DNA of 64,000 bases from Cristatella mucedo (Eukaryota; Bryozoa; Phylactolaemata; Cristatellidae). Numbering within the stretch: the first letter of the stretch is position 1; each line of letters opens with the position of its first letter. Positions 38,501-52,200 of this stretch are shown piece after piece. Made by a program: the position numbers and the translations under genes. The DNA lies in assembly GCA_009760855.2 (NCBI GenBank), contig WPIO01000010.1:7363501-7427500 (forward strand), given 5' to 3'. Below the pieces are notes generated by a model. It saw nothing but the letters and a program-made list of their open reading frames with translations, was not told the origin of the DNA and did not search any database.

Positions 38501-40252
38501 ATGCTGTATGCCTTGTCAGTAAGACAGTCTGAGTTGTGGCTTTTCCCCTGAGGATTATATAAGTTGCCCACTCGAAGAACGGCTGGAGGCCTGATGTCAT
38601 AAATCAACCAGTCGTCAAATGTTCTTTACAAATAGTAGATTAATTGCGATTTTTGTCTATGGTGTGTGCCTTTCTTAAGCTAAAACCAGGAGCAAGTCTT
38701 ATTTTCAATAACAAGTACCCAAGCAGTCTGCAATCACTCCGCGACCAGGTTCGGTGGCATATGATGTATGGTAAGGCAACTTTTTTTTTATTCAGATTCT
38801 GTTGTGGGTCATCTGCAGGTGCATGTCGTTAAGTAAGTAATGTAATTTTCAGACTGCACGTGTTTCGTTTTTGCCTTGGTAGGTCTTGGCTGCTGTGTCA
38901 CTTCTTGCTTCGGTGTTTGCAGATAGTTAATTTTTTTTGCGGATAGTTAATTTTTTCCATTATGGTAGGCGAATTTGTCGACTCCGATTATTGTTTTCAG
39001 CCATCGCTTATAAAGGATCTGCTCAAGGCTGAGGAACAAGACTCATCTGATACAGGAGTCAACCCTTATAGGCAGTATCTCGGTGAGTATGTAAGTGCTT
39101 GCTGCTGCGCTGCACACCCTCCTCCCATTGACAAGTGCCTGGGTCATCTTCACTTGCTTGTGCAATCGGGTGCTGTAGTACGGCAGCAGGGGTTGGGCAT
39201 GGCTTGTACGAGTGTGGCTGTCACAGTTCATTAGCCCATCTCAGAGACACAATTTTGCGAATTATAAATACCTTTGTCACCAAGCACACACTCAGGCATT
39301 CAGTGCATGCATTGCCATTTGACCACCCAAACGGCTATGACCTTTGGTGCTTGAATGACAAAGAGAGCACAGGCAGGTCTTTCATAACATGAAACTGACC
39401 AGCAACCAACGATTGTGTTCGAATGGCATCAGCACTGTGTGTAGTAGGCCCTGAAAACAGAGAAGGCACTCTTGCGGTTTTTGCAGCTGAGAGCCTTGAC
39501 TAACTACAAATAGAAAATCTCCTGGGCTGAGTGGCTGAAGCCTCGCCCCACCACTGACACCACTATTTGCTACATCTAAACGTCATTGCACCGTCTAGCT
39601 TTGTTTGCTTTGAAATACGAAAGGACATGCATTTGGTTGCTCACAGAGGCTTGTATATCGGTTCAGGTAATGGTCTGACGGAAGACTTTTCCAAGTTTAG
39701 CACATATGCAATGCAGAACCATGTGCACCAGGTTCAGTATTATTTTCAAAAATGAGTGTCTTGTGGACTGTCGAGTGTCTCCTACAAGAAGCTGTGGCAA
39801 GCTGTTTTAAATTACAGAATTCAGTGAGCTGTCAAAAATGGGTCTACAAGCCAAGCAGTGGTTATCGACACACGTGTGTGCTGCTTCACTTAAAAGATGC
39901 AGAAACAGAACTTCAGATGCAGTATGACATCGTACGTTAGCTTGTCCTGGAGACTCCATGTTAGCCGGAATCTGAGCAGTATTGCCTTGATGCTGAGCGA
40001 TGCTAATGTTTACCTGTGGCCAGCACCCAACCACTTAACAAGTAATTTACCAACAAGTTGCTAGCATGCCTTGTTTTGCCAGCATATGCTGAAAGGTACT
40101 CCTGGCCTCTGTATCATAGCCCAGAAGATAAACTGCCAAATTTTAAAAAGAGTCATATGTATTAGTGATGTGATCTGTATTCGAGGACCTCGGTCGTGGG
40201 CTTGAGCCTCGTAGCACGTGTGAAGCACCTGAATAGTGATTAAGTTCTTTTA

Positions 40253-40290
<38 letters not shown>

Positions 40291-43200
40291 TAAAAGAACT
40301 ATATATATATATATATATATATATACTAATTAAAGTGAGAAAGTCCGTCCGTCCGTTCGTCACGAGGAAAGATGGCACAGCAGCGGTGTCTTCTATGACC
40401 GTACTATGACTACTTATAGGACTCAGTACGGGCCCTCGTGTATATGTATATATCATCTGTAGCAGAAGTTCCTATCAGCATAACCATGGCAATTTTCTGA
40501 CCTCATTACTTGCTCAGCATTCTGACATACATTTTTTGATGCAATGCAATGCTAGTATTGCCGGGCTACTCTGAGCCTTACTAGGATAACTAGGACAACT
40601 GTAAGATTAGTTTAAGAACATCTTATCTGGAAGGTGGGCTATACGTCAATGACTTGGTATGCATTTGGGTGGCTCTGCGGCTGAGCGTTTTCACTCTAAT
40701 TAAGCTTGACAGCTAGGAGTGCAAATATTGATATGGGCATTAAATGCATAAATATGCAAGCTTTTTCAAAACAATGAATGGGTCTTCTGCTCGTTAAAGC
40801 CATTAGTGAGCTAATTTGAGCTTAGTCGACTGATTTCTGTTCATTTTCTGAGAAACATGTGGAAGCATGCATGCACGATGCAAACTGTTACAAACCCCGT
40901 GGTTTAGCCTCCTTAAAGTAATCTATTAGATTATCAAAATCTATCAGCATCAGACCAGACCATCGAGTACTTGTTATGTAGAAAAAAAGGCTCCGATGAT
41001 GCTGCTGCCCCTGCAAATGCATAGGTTAGTTTGGTTTGCCGTAGTCTTCAAGCTTAGAATACCACCTTAAGCTCATTCGGCTCCTTTCTGCAACTTTGTC
41101 CTCGTAGCCTTAACTCTTTGTAATTCCTAGTTGTAACTGCTGGTCAATGTTCCTTTCTTGACCCTCGGCAATACCGAGGGGTGTGTTTGCTTTTTTGTAT
41201 TCAAGCAACTAGTGTCTGTGAATGGAAGTGTGTTTCCTCGTGTGGCATTTCGATCTAAGTCATTTTACTGCTGTTAAATGTTCTTTTCTAGACCCCGCGA
41301 TACCGAGGGGCATGCTTTATAAGCAATGAGCATTAAGACACTACACAGAAGTCTTTCCGCAGTCTGCTTGTAGGATATTGTGCATGTGTGCATGTTATAT
41401 GTATGTGCCCATTGGAACGTATACCTATCTATTAATTTTCATGCGTTTATTCATTCTTATTGAAAATGGGTTTCCCTCGTTCGTGGGTAACACAGTACAT
41501 AGGCCCACAAGCTGCTGCCCGATGATCAGTGAGACAAGCCTTGAAAATTAATAGCAAGCTCGAAACAGGCTAGCGTATACTCAGACCGCAGTGAGAGCTA
41601 CTTGCTTGCTACTTACTAGAAGTAGCTCGTTTTATGTGCCCGATGTTTCGAACGAATAATTTTCGTGGAGTCAGCTGCTGCTGTGATAGGGGCTGCATTA
41701 GGCAGCATAGTAGCCACTTTGGTTGCTCCATGTGTTGTCCATTTGTGGCCTTCCAGCTGCATTGCCCAGACTGCCCGTAGCGTGGCGTAGCTCGTGCCTT
41801 TGCACTGTGCTTGCCGATTGGACATTGCCTCTTGTCGATGGCATCTTCAGTGGTAGTTATCGTGTGGCTTTGCAGTATGCTGATGATGTTACCTGTAAAT
41901 CGGCCCTTGTTAATCCATATTTCCAGTGTATGACGTACTTCCGATCATCCTACAAAGTAGTTCTTCATTAAAAGACTTTGATGTAATCTCGTGGCTGGAC
42001 AAAGCAGTGCAGTATTATGTGAATACAGCATCTGTGACTTACAGTGAGGATAAAGGTAAGGTGGCAGTCTTTAGAAACATGTGTGCAATGTTTTGCAATG
42101 TCGTTGTACCGAGTTAGAATGGACTTTTTATGACGACGTTGGAGATGCTGTGCTGCAATTCACTAGTTCAGTGGATGCACACAGGAAACATAGGGAATGG
42201 TACCTGTAGCTGTTTAGCATCCCCCCACCCGTGCCTCCTAGGCAAGAACGTGCGATTGCACTACTCACATGGAGTGGGCATGCCCAGAGGAGTATCCATG
42301 GTGACTGTTAATATGGTGTCCTCAATTTTCTTTTTTAGCAAAGTCATCTTCATTATACAGCGGACCAACTTTGGAAGTGCTTACGAAATTATTTGAAATA
42401 TTTAATCTCGCTGCTAGGAAGCTACGTTGGGATCTTGTTGACCTAAGTTCATCCTCGAGGTAGGCTAAGTTGATAGTCTATAATTTATGCCTCGTTCCAA
42501 AAGCCGATAATGCAGAAAGACAGCATCAGGTATTTTGCCTTTACAGGGAGACTGGCTACCAGATCGTTTTGAACTTGACCCATCGATGCAAGAAAGAAAA
42601 AGACGCTAGTGTCAAGAGTCAGACAGTACGTGTAGGATTCGTGTGCTTCCTGCGACACCTTTTCCATTACATAGGGCTCCTCCAGAAAGAAGCCCACCAG
42701 GGTAAGAAGCAGCTGTGTTTCGGACATGCGATGCTGTTTTGCCTCCAGCTTGAAGTTTTGGATGTGGTACGACGAGCTATGTTAAGTTGATAGACTTAAG
42801 AACTAGATTTTTCTTTGGGCTAACCTTGTTTGAACTTCCTTACCAAACCAGAGTGCTGGAGCTGATTTCCCACAAAAGGTAAGTCTCCAAGCTAGATTAT
42901 GGTTAAACATTCTTTAGAACAACCTGTAACAGCAAGTTAAGAGTAGGTAGGGTTTTAACAAGCTAAATGCTTGTCATTGCTTTCTTAGGTGTTATGGTTT
43001 ATAATTTTTAATGACTTCCCAGCCTGTCAAGCCTCTCATGCGCCACAGAGGCGAAAGCTGTAAAGTTTGCGCCGTCTCGGTAATAATCATGCACGGATGT
43101 GACACCCTATCTCCACTTCATCTCCCCTCAGGCTCAGTGATCAAAGATGTTGTCTCGGTTCTTATCGAATCCATTATTTGGTGGTTTGTATGCTGATGCT

Positions 43201-46200
43201 CATTAGGTCAGCAAAACCGTTCTAGGTAACAATCTTGTTCTTGTTTTATACTTACTTGGCTTTCCTTGCATCCCAGTGTATTACTCATATCCAGTTATGT
43301 GTTAAAGCTAGCAGAATGTTTATCACGAGTGATGTGCCTATTTTTTTCACAAGTACTATGTTATGGCCCTTTTTTTGTTTTCAGATGGGAGCTTGGGTCT
43401 TGTACTCGTTGAGCATTTCACCGAGCTGTCTTTTGAGGGGGACATCAGGTATGCTATGTTGTCTTGTTGCCTTGGTGCACATTGCTCAATAGGTTACTAC
43501 AGTCTTCTGGTTCTACTTCACAGCGGTCTCAGCTGAACTAATTGTTACGAGATAGCAATGCTTTCAATTTAAAATAAGTCATCGTGGTTGCCTGCTTCTA
43601 ATCGTTGATTGGCTCTCTAGATCTGCATTCATTTTCGAAATCGGACTTGAACTCACCGACTTTCCCTTTTTATTTATTTTACTAATTGTGGCCAATCACA
43701 GTCGAAAATGAAGTAAACCCTTGACATCGATGCTGTCCGTCCGAGAATATCTGCCTCACCTCTGCTGCTCACTCCCCCTTCCAACCTATCATCATTGGTA
43801 GATAATAATAATAATAATAATAATGCACTTGATAAAGCACCCTCAGAGAACTCAATCTCTTTCTAGGCGCTTTACATTTGCGATTGCTACAACACGTCAC
43901 TAGCTGACGTGCTCGACGAGTTTGCACCTCTTACTAAGCCCACTGTTCGCCCTCACCCAGGCGGCCTTATGGTTAACCACAGACACTAAACTAGTTAGGT
44001 CTATCATGAGCAAGCTTGAAAAACATACAAAAGATCAGGACTTACTGTTCATCGACAGGCATACAAGGACTACTGTAGGTCGTACCAATCAATCCTAGTA
44101 AAAGCCAAGTCTAGCTTCTATAAAAACATTGTTGAATCACAGATGCACAATCCAAAAATGTTGATGTCGACGATCAACCATCTCCTCAATCACTCCCAGG
44201 TTAGCTCCTTACCTACTGATCCCTGTGATGATCTAGCTGATCGCAGCTCTAGCTTTTTTCCAGAAGATAGACAAGATCAGGGAGTCCATCCATGCGATGG
44301 TAGCATCCCCCCTCGAATGCTGTCCCTCATTTCCTTGCAGCACCTCAATGTCTGCATTCAAGGAGGTCACTAGTGACCTCGTCCTAAAGTTAATAATCTC
44401 ACTCAGAGAAGACAACTAATCCTTTGGACCCCCATCCCCACTGTCCTGCTTCTACGATGCATTGATCTACTGCTGCCATGCATAACTAACATCAATTTAA
44501 TGTAATAATAATGTAATGCATCTCCGTCTGTAACTCCACAAAGACTATGTGGGTGTTACACAGGAGAGTTTTGTAATGTGCACTCGCGGCCTAACCGGCT
44601 TTCGACACACATTCGGTAGCCAACATACTTCATCTTACGCAACAAAGAAAAAGTAGGAAGCATAGCAGAGTCAGGAGAGCAGTTGAGGTAGTGAGTAGCA
44701 TGGAAGTAGGAGCTCAGGGCCTCTGGAAAGGATGAGCCATAGTCGGCAGCAGGAGAGTAGTTGTTGCATAAGAATCGTGGAAGCGAGTTGCATAGTCTAG
44801 GATCTGCAGAGCAAAAGCTTCTGTCGCAAACAGTCTCTAAGGGGAGGAATGGAACAGCTAATTTATTGTCCATACAGGAGCTGAGGGCACGAAGAGGCTG
44901 AAACTGGTGCAACAGTTCGGCTAGGTATGAAGGAGCCAAGCCGTGGCGGGCCTTGTGGGTCAGCGTAAGAACTTTGTCTGTATCCATTGATCAACAGGCA
45001 GCCATCCTAGCTCTTTTAGCAAAGGAGACGTGAGGTCAAACCTCTGGGACTTGAAAACTAGCCTTGCGGCCATATTAATAGCCATTTACAGTGGCCTAGT
45101 TGCTTTCTTCGGTAGCCCAGCCAAAAGGGAATTGCAATAATCAACCCGAGACAGAACTAAGGAGCTAGTTACTTTTTTGAAAACCACATTGGAAGACAGC
45201 TCCTAACCTTAGATAGGGATCGGACGTGAAGGCAAGCTGTAGAAGCAGTCTTCTGAATGAAGCTTAACAATTTAGGCAGCTGTCGAAAACGACACCTAAA
45301 TTTCGAGCACATGGTGATGGTCGCACAACAGCATCACTTATTAGAAAAGCAAATCCTTCTAATCCTGCCACATGCTTAGGGTGTCCTATGAGAGCAGTTC
45401 AGTTTTATCGCCAATTTAATAATATGTCATTAGCCTCAGGTCATGTCCCAGCACCTCTAAAAAAAAGGCTGTAGTCAGGCCACTACTCAAGAAATCAACA
45501 CTAGACCAAAAGAGCTTGAGCAACTACCGCCCAGTCTCCCTTCTACCATTCCTATCAAAGACACTGAACTGAGTCGTGGAAGACTAGCTGAACTCATGTA
45601 TTGAAACCCCAAACCTTGCTAGTAAGTTCCAGTCTGGGTTTAGAGGTAATCGCTCCGCAGAGTCAGCATTGCTTCGGGTGTACAACGACCTACTTAGGAA
45701 TGCAGACATGGGTGGAGTGTTTCTGCTTGTTTTGCTTGATCTCACGTCAGCTTTTATGCTTGTTTTGCTTGATTTCACGTCAGCTTTTTATTTTTATTTG
45801 ATTGTGGATGCATGGTATTGATACTTATCATTATATATGCTTTCCAACAAATTCAGTGCCCAGATCTATATTTAGCTCTCCCAGTGCTGTACCACTATCG
45901 ATCACCATGTCCTTCTTGATCTCCTCTCATCTCGCCTGGACATTACTGGCACTGCATTGCAATGGTTCAGGTTCTATCTCAGTGGGAGGCTCCAGAGTAT
46001 TAATGTGAATTGACAAAGATCACCCGAGAAAGTTCTGAAATATGGGGTACCTCAGGGGTCCTTGCCTGGTCCTGTTCTTTTCACGGTTTACACTCTCCTT
46101 TTTTCCGATGTAATCGTGCACAATCTAGGCTTTCACTTCTATGCGGATGACACTCAGTTGTACTTTTGCTTTGATCTCTCCAGCACGTCAAATTCTGTCA

Positions 46201-49200
46201 ACTCCCTTGCTGCATGCATTGATGCCATCCGCACATGGATGACAGCAAATTTTCTTAAATTAAATGATGATAAAACCAACTTACTAATTATAGGCAAACC
46301 AAGTGTGATTCAGAAATTGGAAAGGCTAACGCACAAAATCGGCTCTGCCAGCATATCTGCTGTTCAATCTACTCGAAATCTAGGTGTCATGTTTCAAAAT
46401 GACCTTTTTTAGACGATCACATTAGCTTCACAATCAAGTTTGTCTAGTTTCAGCTACATAGCATTACTAAAACTCGGGCTTATTTAGACAGGGATACCAC
46501 ATCTAAGTTGGCCCATACATTTGTGACATCCTATCTTGACTTCTGTAACTCACGGCTTGCTGGTTTACCGGTCTGTGCAATCAGGCGCTAACAGCTGGTG
46601 CAAAACTCTGCAGCTAGGCTTGTCTGTCGTGAGTGTCACAATTGTCACATCACACCACTTCTCACTGACCTGCACTGGCAACCAGTCAAGCAACGCATCA
46701 ACTTCAAGGTTTTGTCACTCACTTTTAGGTCCCCTCATTCTCTGGCTCCAGCCTGTCTATCTACTGCCCCACCAAACTAAGCATCGTGCCACCTGCTTTT
46801 CGGAAACTGTTTACCAATACCTCGTGCAAACCCCAAATCCTTTGGAGACCGTGTCTTTACTTCGTATGCTTCCAACGCCTGGAACTCACTCCTGACTTGT
46901 GTGACGACATCCCCTGACTTGACCACATGTAAAAAGAAATTAAAAACGCACCTATTTATGACAGCATTTAGTGGGTCCCTGTGATTCGATCTTTCTGTGC
47001 TTATGCATGCTGACACCGTGCATGCTGCCACTAACCAAACTTGCATACTGACCCTGTGCATGTCACCCCGAACCGTGTTATTCTTGTTGTTTGTCGAGCG
47101 TGCTACCTCTAACCATCATACCGTGTTTCCTTTGCAGCAAATGTAAAGCATCTAGAAAGAGATTGAGTTCTCACAGGGTGCTTTATCAAGTGTGTTATTA
47201 TTATTATTATTAAGGGACCAAGGTTACATACGAAGTTTGTACCATCTACAGCAATATATTTTTTGTCTAATATTAAAATTGGGGGATACTGGCCCCATTT
47301 ATGCAACCCCAGGTGCTTGTTTCTGTTAGCCACTCATTTTAGGCTCCAAGCATAATTTGAATCAGAATTTTACGAGATGTTGCACAGCAATATGCACGCG
47401 GTCCCTGGTCTAGTGAGACGAGGTGGCTGGGAGTTTCATGTTGCGTTTGTTTTTACGTCCCAGGCCGTCTGTGTATCCTTTCTCTCTTCTTTTAATGTTA
47501 GCTAGCAATGTGCTGACTAGCTATCATTTAGCACAGAGTAGTAGCAGTGGCCGATTTAACTACTTTTGTCGCCTGTGGACGACTTTATTTTCAATTATGG
47601 CCATCTCTCGTCCTCATGCCCTTAGTGTGTGTGTGTGTGCTTGTGTGTGGAAGCCACCAGGTACGTTTGGTTGAGGCCCAGGTAGTATCCCAACGACATG
47701 GAATGCAATCGGGATACTGTAGTCATCAATGTAGTTTGTTCTGCTTACGGTTTTTTGATCTGGCATGGAGACACATGGTCATGTATGATTGCGTCTGATT
47801 TTCACTTTCAACTTTTGATGGTGCCTGAATCTAGATCAGCTGCTCAGCAGTCAGCCAAGCTGGATGCTTTGGTAAGTCGACAGAAGGCTATTTGAGTCAT
47901 TATCTGTTGTTGAGACTCTTTAGCAATGAGATACTGACTCAAATAGGCTGCTTTGGTAGAAAGAGTCCAGTTCAAAGCCGTTTTCGAGGACGCCAGTCGT
48001 GCACTGCTTCGAGTCGCGGGACACGTCATCCTTCCGGTTCGCCTTTTAAAGCAACTGTGGCGTGTTTGTGTTTTAGCGTCCGACTGCCAAAGAAAAGGAA
48101 ACTGGAGCATGCCGGTGGTGGTGTATCTCAGATGCAAACTGCCAAGGGATCTCCGCCGCATGCCACCGACTTTGCACAGCACTTTCTCGTTGCCTCCTGT
48201 CTGTGGGATTTGATGCATAACGACGAAAGTTTGAGTAAAGGTCTGCAGATTTTTGTCGATTTGCTTCTTCCTTGCCGTGGCTGTAGATTTCCGTGTAGGT
48301 TACTATTGTTTCGAATTCGTTCCGCGGGCTTTGTGGGTCGTGTGCATGCTTTCGATTATTATATTTTACAGATTTTGATGCGCTTCTTCGGAACTCGCAG
48401 TCGCCTGCCCTGGAAGCGTGGCTATCTGCGTTTGAGACTGACAGACTATTATATCAGGTAAGTTTGAACGGTTCCTTGTTGTGAACCCTGAAGGGCTCGT
48501 ACCCTACTGATCGAAAGCACAGTGCTATCCATCGAGGGAACTGTGCGAATTATGGATGGTTTTTCGATTTCAGCATGGAATGCAGCACTCTTCAACGGTG
48601 ACAGCTGTGAATTCCAGCCTTAGATCTGCCTTTTTATGGCATTAGTTTGATCACTGGCAAGCGCTGCCTTTCTTTGACATAACTTTTTTACTAAACGCTC
48701 GTTCTTCCTTCTAATGAGGTCCTGCTGACAAGCTGTTGCAGTCTATATCTGTAACGGTGCTTAGTCCACTTTGGAATTCGTGCATGCTTGTTTTCTGTAG
48801 GGCCGTTACGAGGATGCATTGGCTTTGCTTGCACAACGAGAAGCTGTCCCCGACTCGAATGACGTAAGTACACACTAACTGATGCAGTGTTAGTCAGGTG
48901 GTGCAAAACCCCTAGCATCTTCAAGCTAGAGGGCCCATTGCTGAGCATGGGCCTTTAATGCCTTTGAGCATTTGCGATATCTCTCCGAAGATGCTGTTTT
49001 GCATGGGAGAGGATTTCCTTTGCAAGGGCTTTGGTGGCCAAACAGGCAGGTGGCATCGTAAGAAATGTTACTCGTGCTGCACATTGCCCATGGCAAAGCG
49101 TCGTCTGACATAAAGCCACTGTGAGCAATTTTGAATTGAAGGATCGGCAGGAAATTTAAGAATGGCTCCACCGAGATGCTATGATGATTTCCAGGAGAGG

Positions 49201-52200
49201 AGGCCTACCTCGGTTCACATTACAAGTTGGCATTATTCGATTGTTTGTTTTTATCCACCCTGTTGATCGACCATTGTAATCATCTTTCACTGCTAAGAAC
49301 TCGCATGCTAGCTATGACCTGTGCACACCATTAGTTGTGTGAGTGTGTGAGCACCCTTTTGGTTGAGGTTGCATTACAGGGCTGTACTCTGCCTGATGTA
49401 TACATCTATTTTCTTCACCAGCACACCCTCGTGAGACATTTTGATAGCAATTTCCGAAATCCTGCTGCAGCAAGTACTGCATTAATACCTGGCCTGAAAC
49501 AAAATAGAAAAAAGCGTTAATTCGACTTGCAGGTCAGGACAGCTGTGCAAGCTGCGTGCTGTCACTTTGCGGCTGGTCACCTTCAGGTGAGTTTCAGTGA
49601 TCTTTTTTTTTATGAAAATCTCTTGTATATTCAATAGGCATACATGTGCGAGAGAAGTCTTTTTGTTTTGAATAGCTATGCAAGGGCTTCAGCAAAGGCA
49701 GCTGGTTTTGTAGGCAATTTCAAGTCTGCTTTGCGGCTGCCATGAACATTGCAGTGTGAACATTGTCAGAAGCATGCGCTGTATACTGTTCGATGAAGGT
49801 CAAGGGTAAAGAGAGGTTCTACAGTGACATAATGATGATTGTAGGAGCAAGTGGTCTGAGGACCTCTTGAGACTCCATTTTGTACATCCAGCCACTCCTG
49901 ACCCAGGTGGGAGAGGGGGGTTGGATGCCGAGCTGCAATCGCCTCTGCGACGAGGTTACTTTTTTCCTGTCTCCCTGTTTGCACTTCTCGTAGGTCAGTT
50001 TTTTAACGAGCTTTGGTGCTGATCAACTTCTTCTCTTGTGTAATGTCTTGTATCTCGCACAGCAGGCAGACTTTTTGGGGCGTTACATGCCTATCACTTA
50101 GCTGATAATTTGAAACACGAGGATGAAAAAGCCAAGAAACGTCTGGCTTAATGGGGCTGTCAATCTTAGGGTGGAAAAGTACTGATATGCAAAGCATAAG
50201 AAAACCTACATATTCAATTAACTACAAATACAGTTCCAAATCAATAAGTTAGATTATTCTGCACAGTTAAGTATTTTTGTAAATAAATTACAGCTTCTCA
50301 TGGGACTTGCCTGGTCAACTACTGCTTGCAGAGCTGAGCTGTATACCTTTTTGAGAATCTTTATTGGAGGGTAAGCCAGCATTCAAGTTTTTTTTTACAG
50401 CAGGTTTCTGCTAGCACATGAGGGTTGAATAGACGATACTTGTTGCCCAGGTAAAAAAAAAATGTCGGTTTCATTTACCCGACCTAGTAATCTGTCCACG
50501 CTGAGAAAATTCGCAAGCATCTAATGAACATGCGTCAATTCTACTGCACATATGCTTTACAATTATACGTGCTTGAAGCATCCATTCCTGATGTCAAACA
50601 GAGTTCATAATTTTAATCGAAATGCATCTGAATGTGAAAACCCACGTATGGATGTGAATTGATTGAATAAGCAATAGGATATTATCGAGTATGGTCAAAT
50701 TGAACTTCTTTGGCAGTCATATTCTTCACCAAGTCTCGTGACCTGGAGTTGATGTTGTAGTGTGAGAAAGACCTGTAAAGTGCCAGCTACAAAGAACTGC
50801 AGTAGATACTGTTACCAAGGCATGTAGTGAAGTACCTTAATCGTATTTTCAATCATACCTCTAGCCTGATACCATAATAACAAGGCCAAGTGCTTGACGC
50901 ATAGGTCTATCTCTCGTTAGACGACCATATCAGCTCCACAGTCAAATACGTCTATTTTCAGCTTCATAACATTGCTAAAATTCAAGCTTGTTTAGATAAG
51001 GATACCACATCTAAGTTGGTCCATGCATTCGTGACATCCCGTCTCTACTTCTGCAATTCACTGCTTGCTGGCCTACCGGCATGTGCGATCAGGCGATTGC
51101 AGCTGGTGCAATACTCTGCAGCTAGGCTTGTCTGTCGTGAGCGTCACAGTTGCCACATTACTTCACTTCTCGCCGACCTACACTGGCTACCAGTCAAGCA
51201 ACGGATTGACTTCAAGGTTTTGTCGCTCCGCTCACTTTTAGGTCACTTAATTCTTTGGCTCCAGCCTATCTCTCAGATATACTCCCCCATCAGGTCAAGC
51301 ATCGTACCACCCGCTTTTCGGAATCCAACAGTCTACAAATACCTCGTACAAACCTTAAATCCTTTAGAGACCGTGCATTTAGTTCATATGCTCCCAAAGC
51401 CTGGAACTCCCTACCGACCTGCCTCAGATTATCCCCTGACCTGACCTCATTTAAAAATAATTTTAAAACGCCTATTTAGGACAGCATTTAGTGGGTCCGC
51501 GGGATTCGTCCATCGCACGTGCTTATGCGTGCTGACACTGTGCATACTGCCAGTAACCACATTTGCATGCTGACCCTCTGCATGTCACCCCTAACCATGT
51601 TATTCATTTTGCTTGTTTTTTAAGCATGATATTACTCACGATTCAATTGCATTTCCCATTGCAGCAAATGTAAAGCGCCTAGAGAGAGATTGAGTTCTCT
51701 GAGGGCGCTTTATCAAGTGCATTATTATTATTACTATATTCCCGAAGCCTAAGAGGGCTACATTTGCCACCACGATGCATGAAGTACAACAACTAATCAT
51801 CACTACAGATCATCTTTTTGTAATATCTGAGCCATAGACTATGACAGGTCTAGCTCCTAATGATTATAAATCAGAAACCTCTTTTAATCTCTGACATCTA
51901 TCTGAACCGGGCAGGTTTAGCATGCCAGAATTTCACTAATATTTGCTGGTGAATGAAGCATTGTCGTTTCCAATATTCCTGTTTTGAACAGCATTTACTG
52001 TAGTTGTGTCAGAATGCATGTTTAGTACCTATCAGAAGATAGAGGGCTTGACAGCAACTAAGTCCGTTGGATGGTATGGTCTTGGGTGTCATTTCGGGAA
52101 CCCCTTTCAGCATACCAACAATTGTAACATTGGCCACTTGCCTTCGAGTTCTGATGGAATATGAACTATTTCTTGCCTTATATTATATAGAGAGACATAG

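Noticed and set aside
47697..47872. Extra INTS10 exon ending at 47872 (KLDAL before GTAAGT)
   Set aside because: Exon 9 ends in phase 2 and exon 10 begins to match, so nothing is missing. The segment has no similarity to human INTS10.
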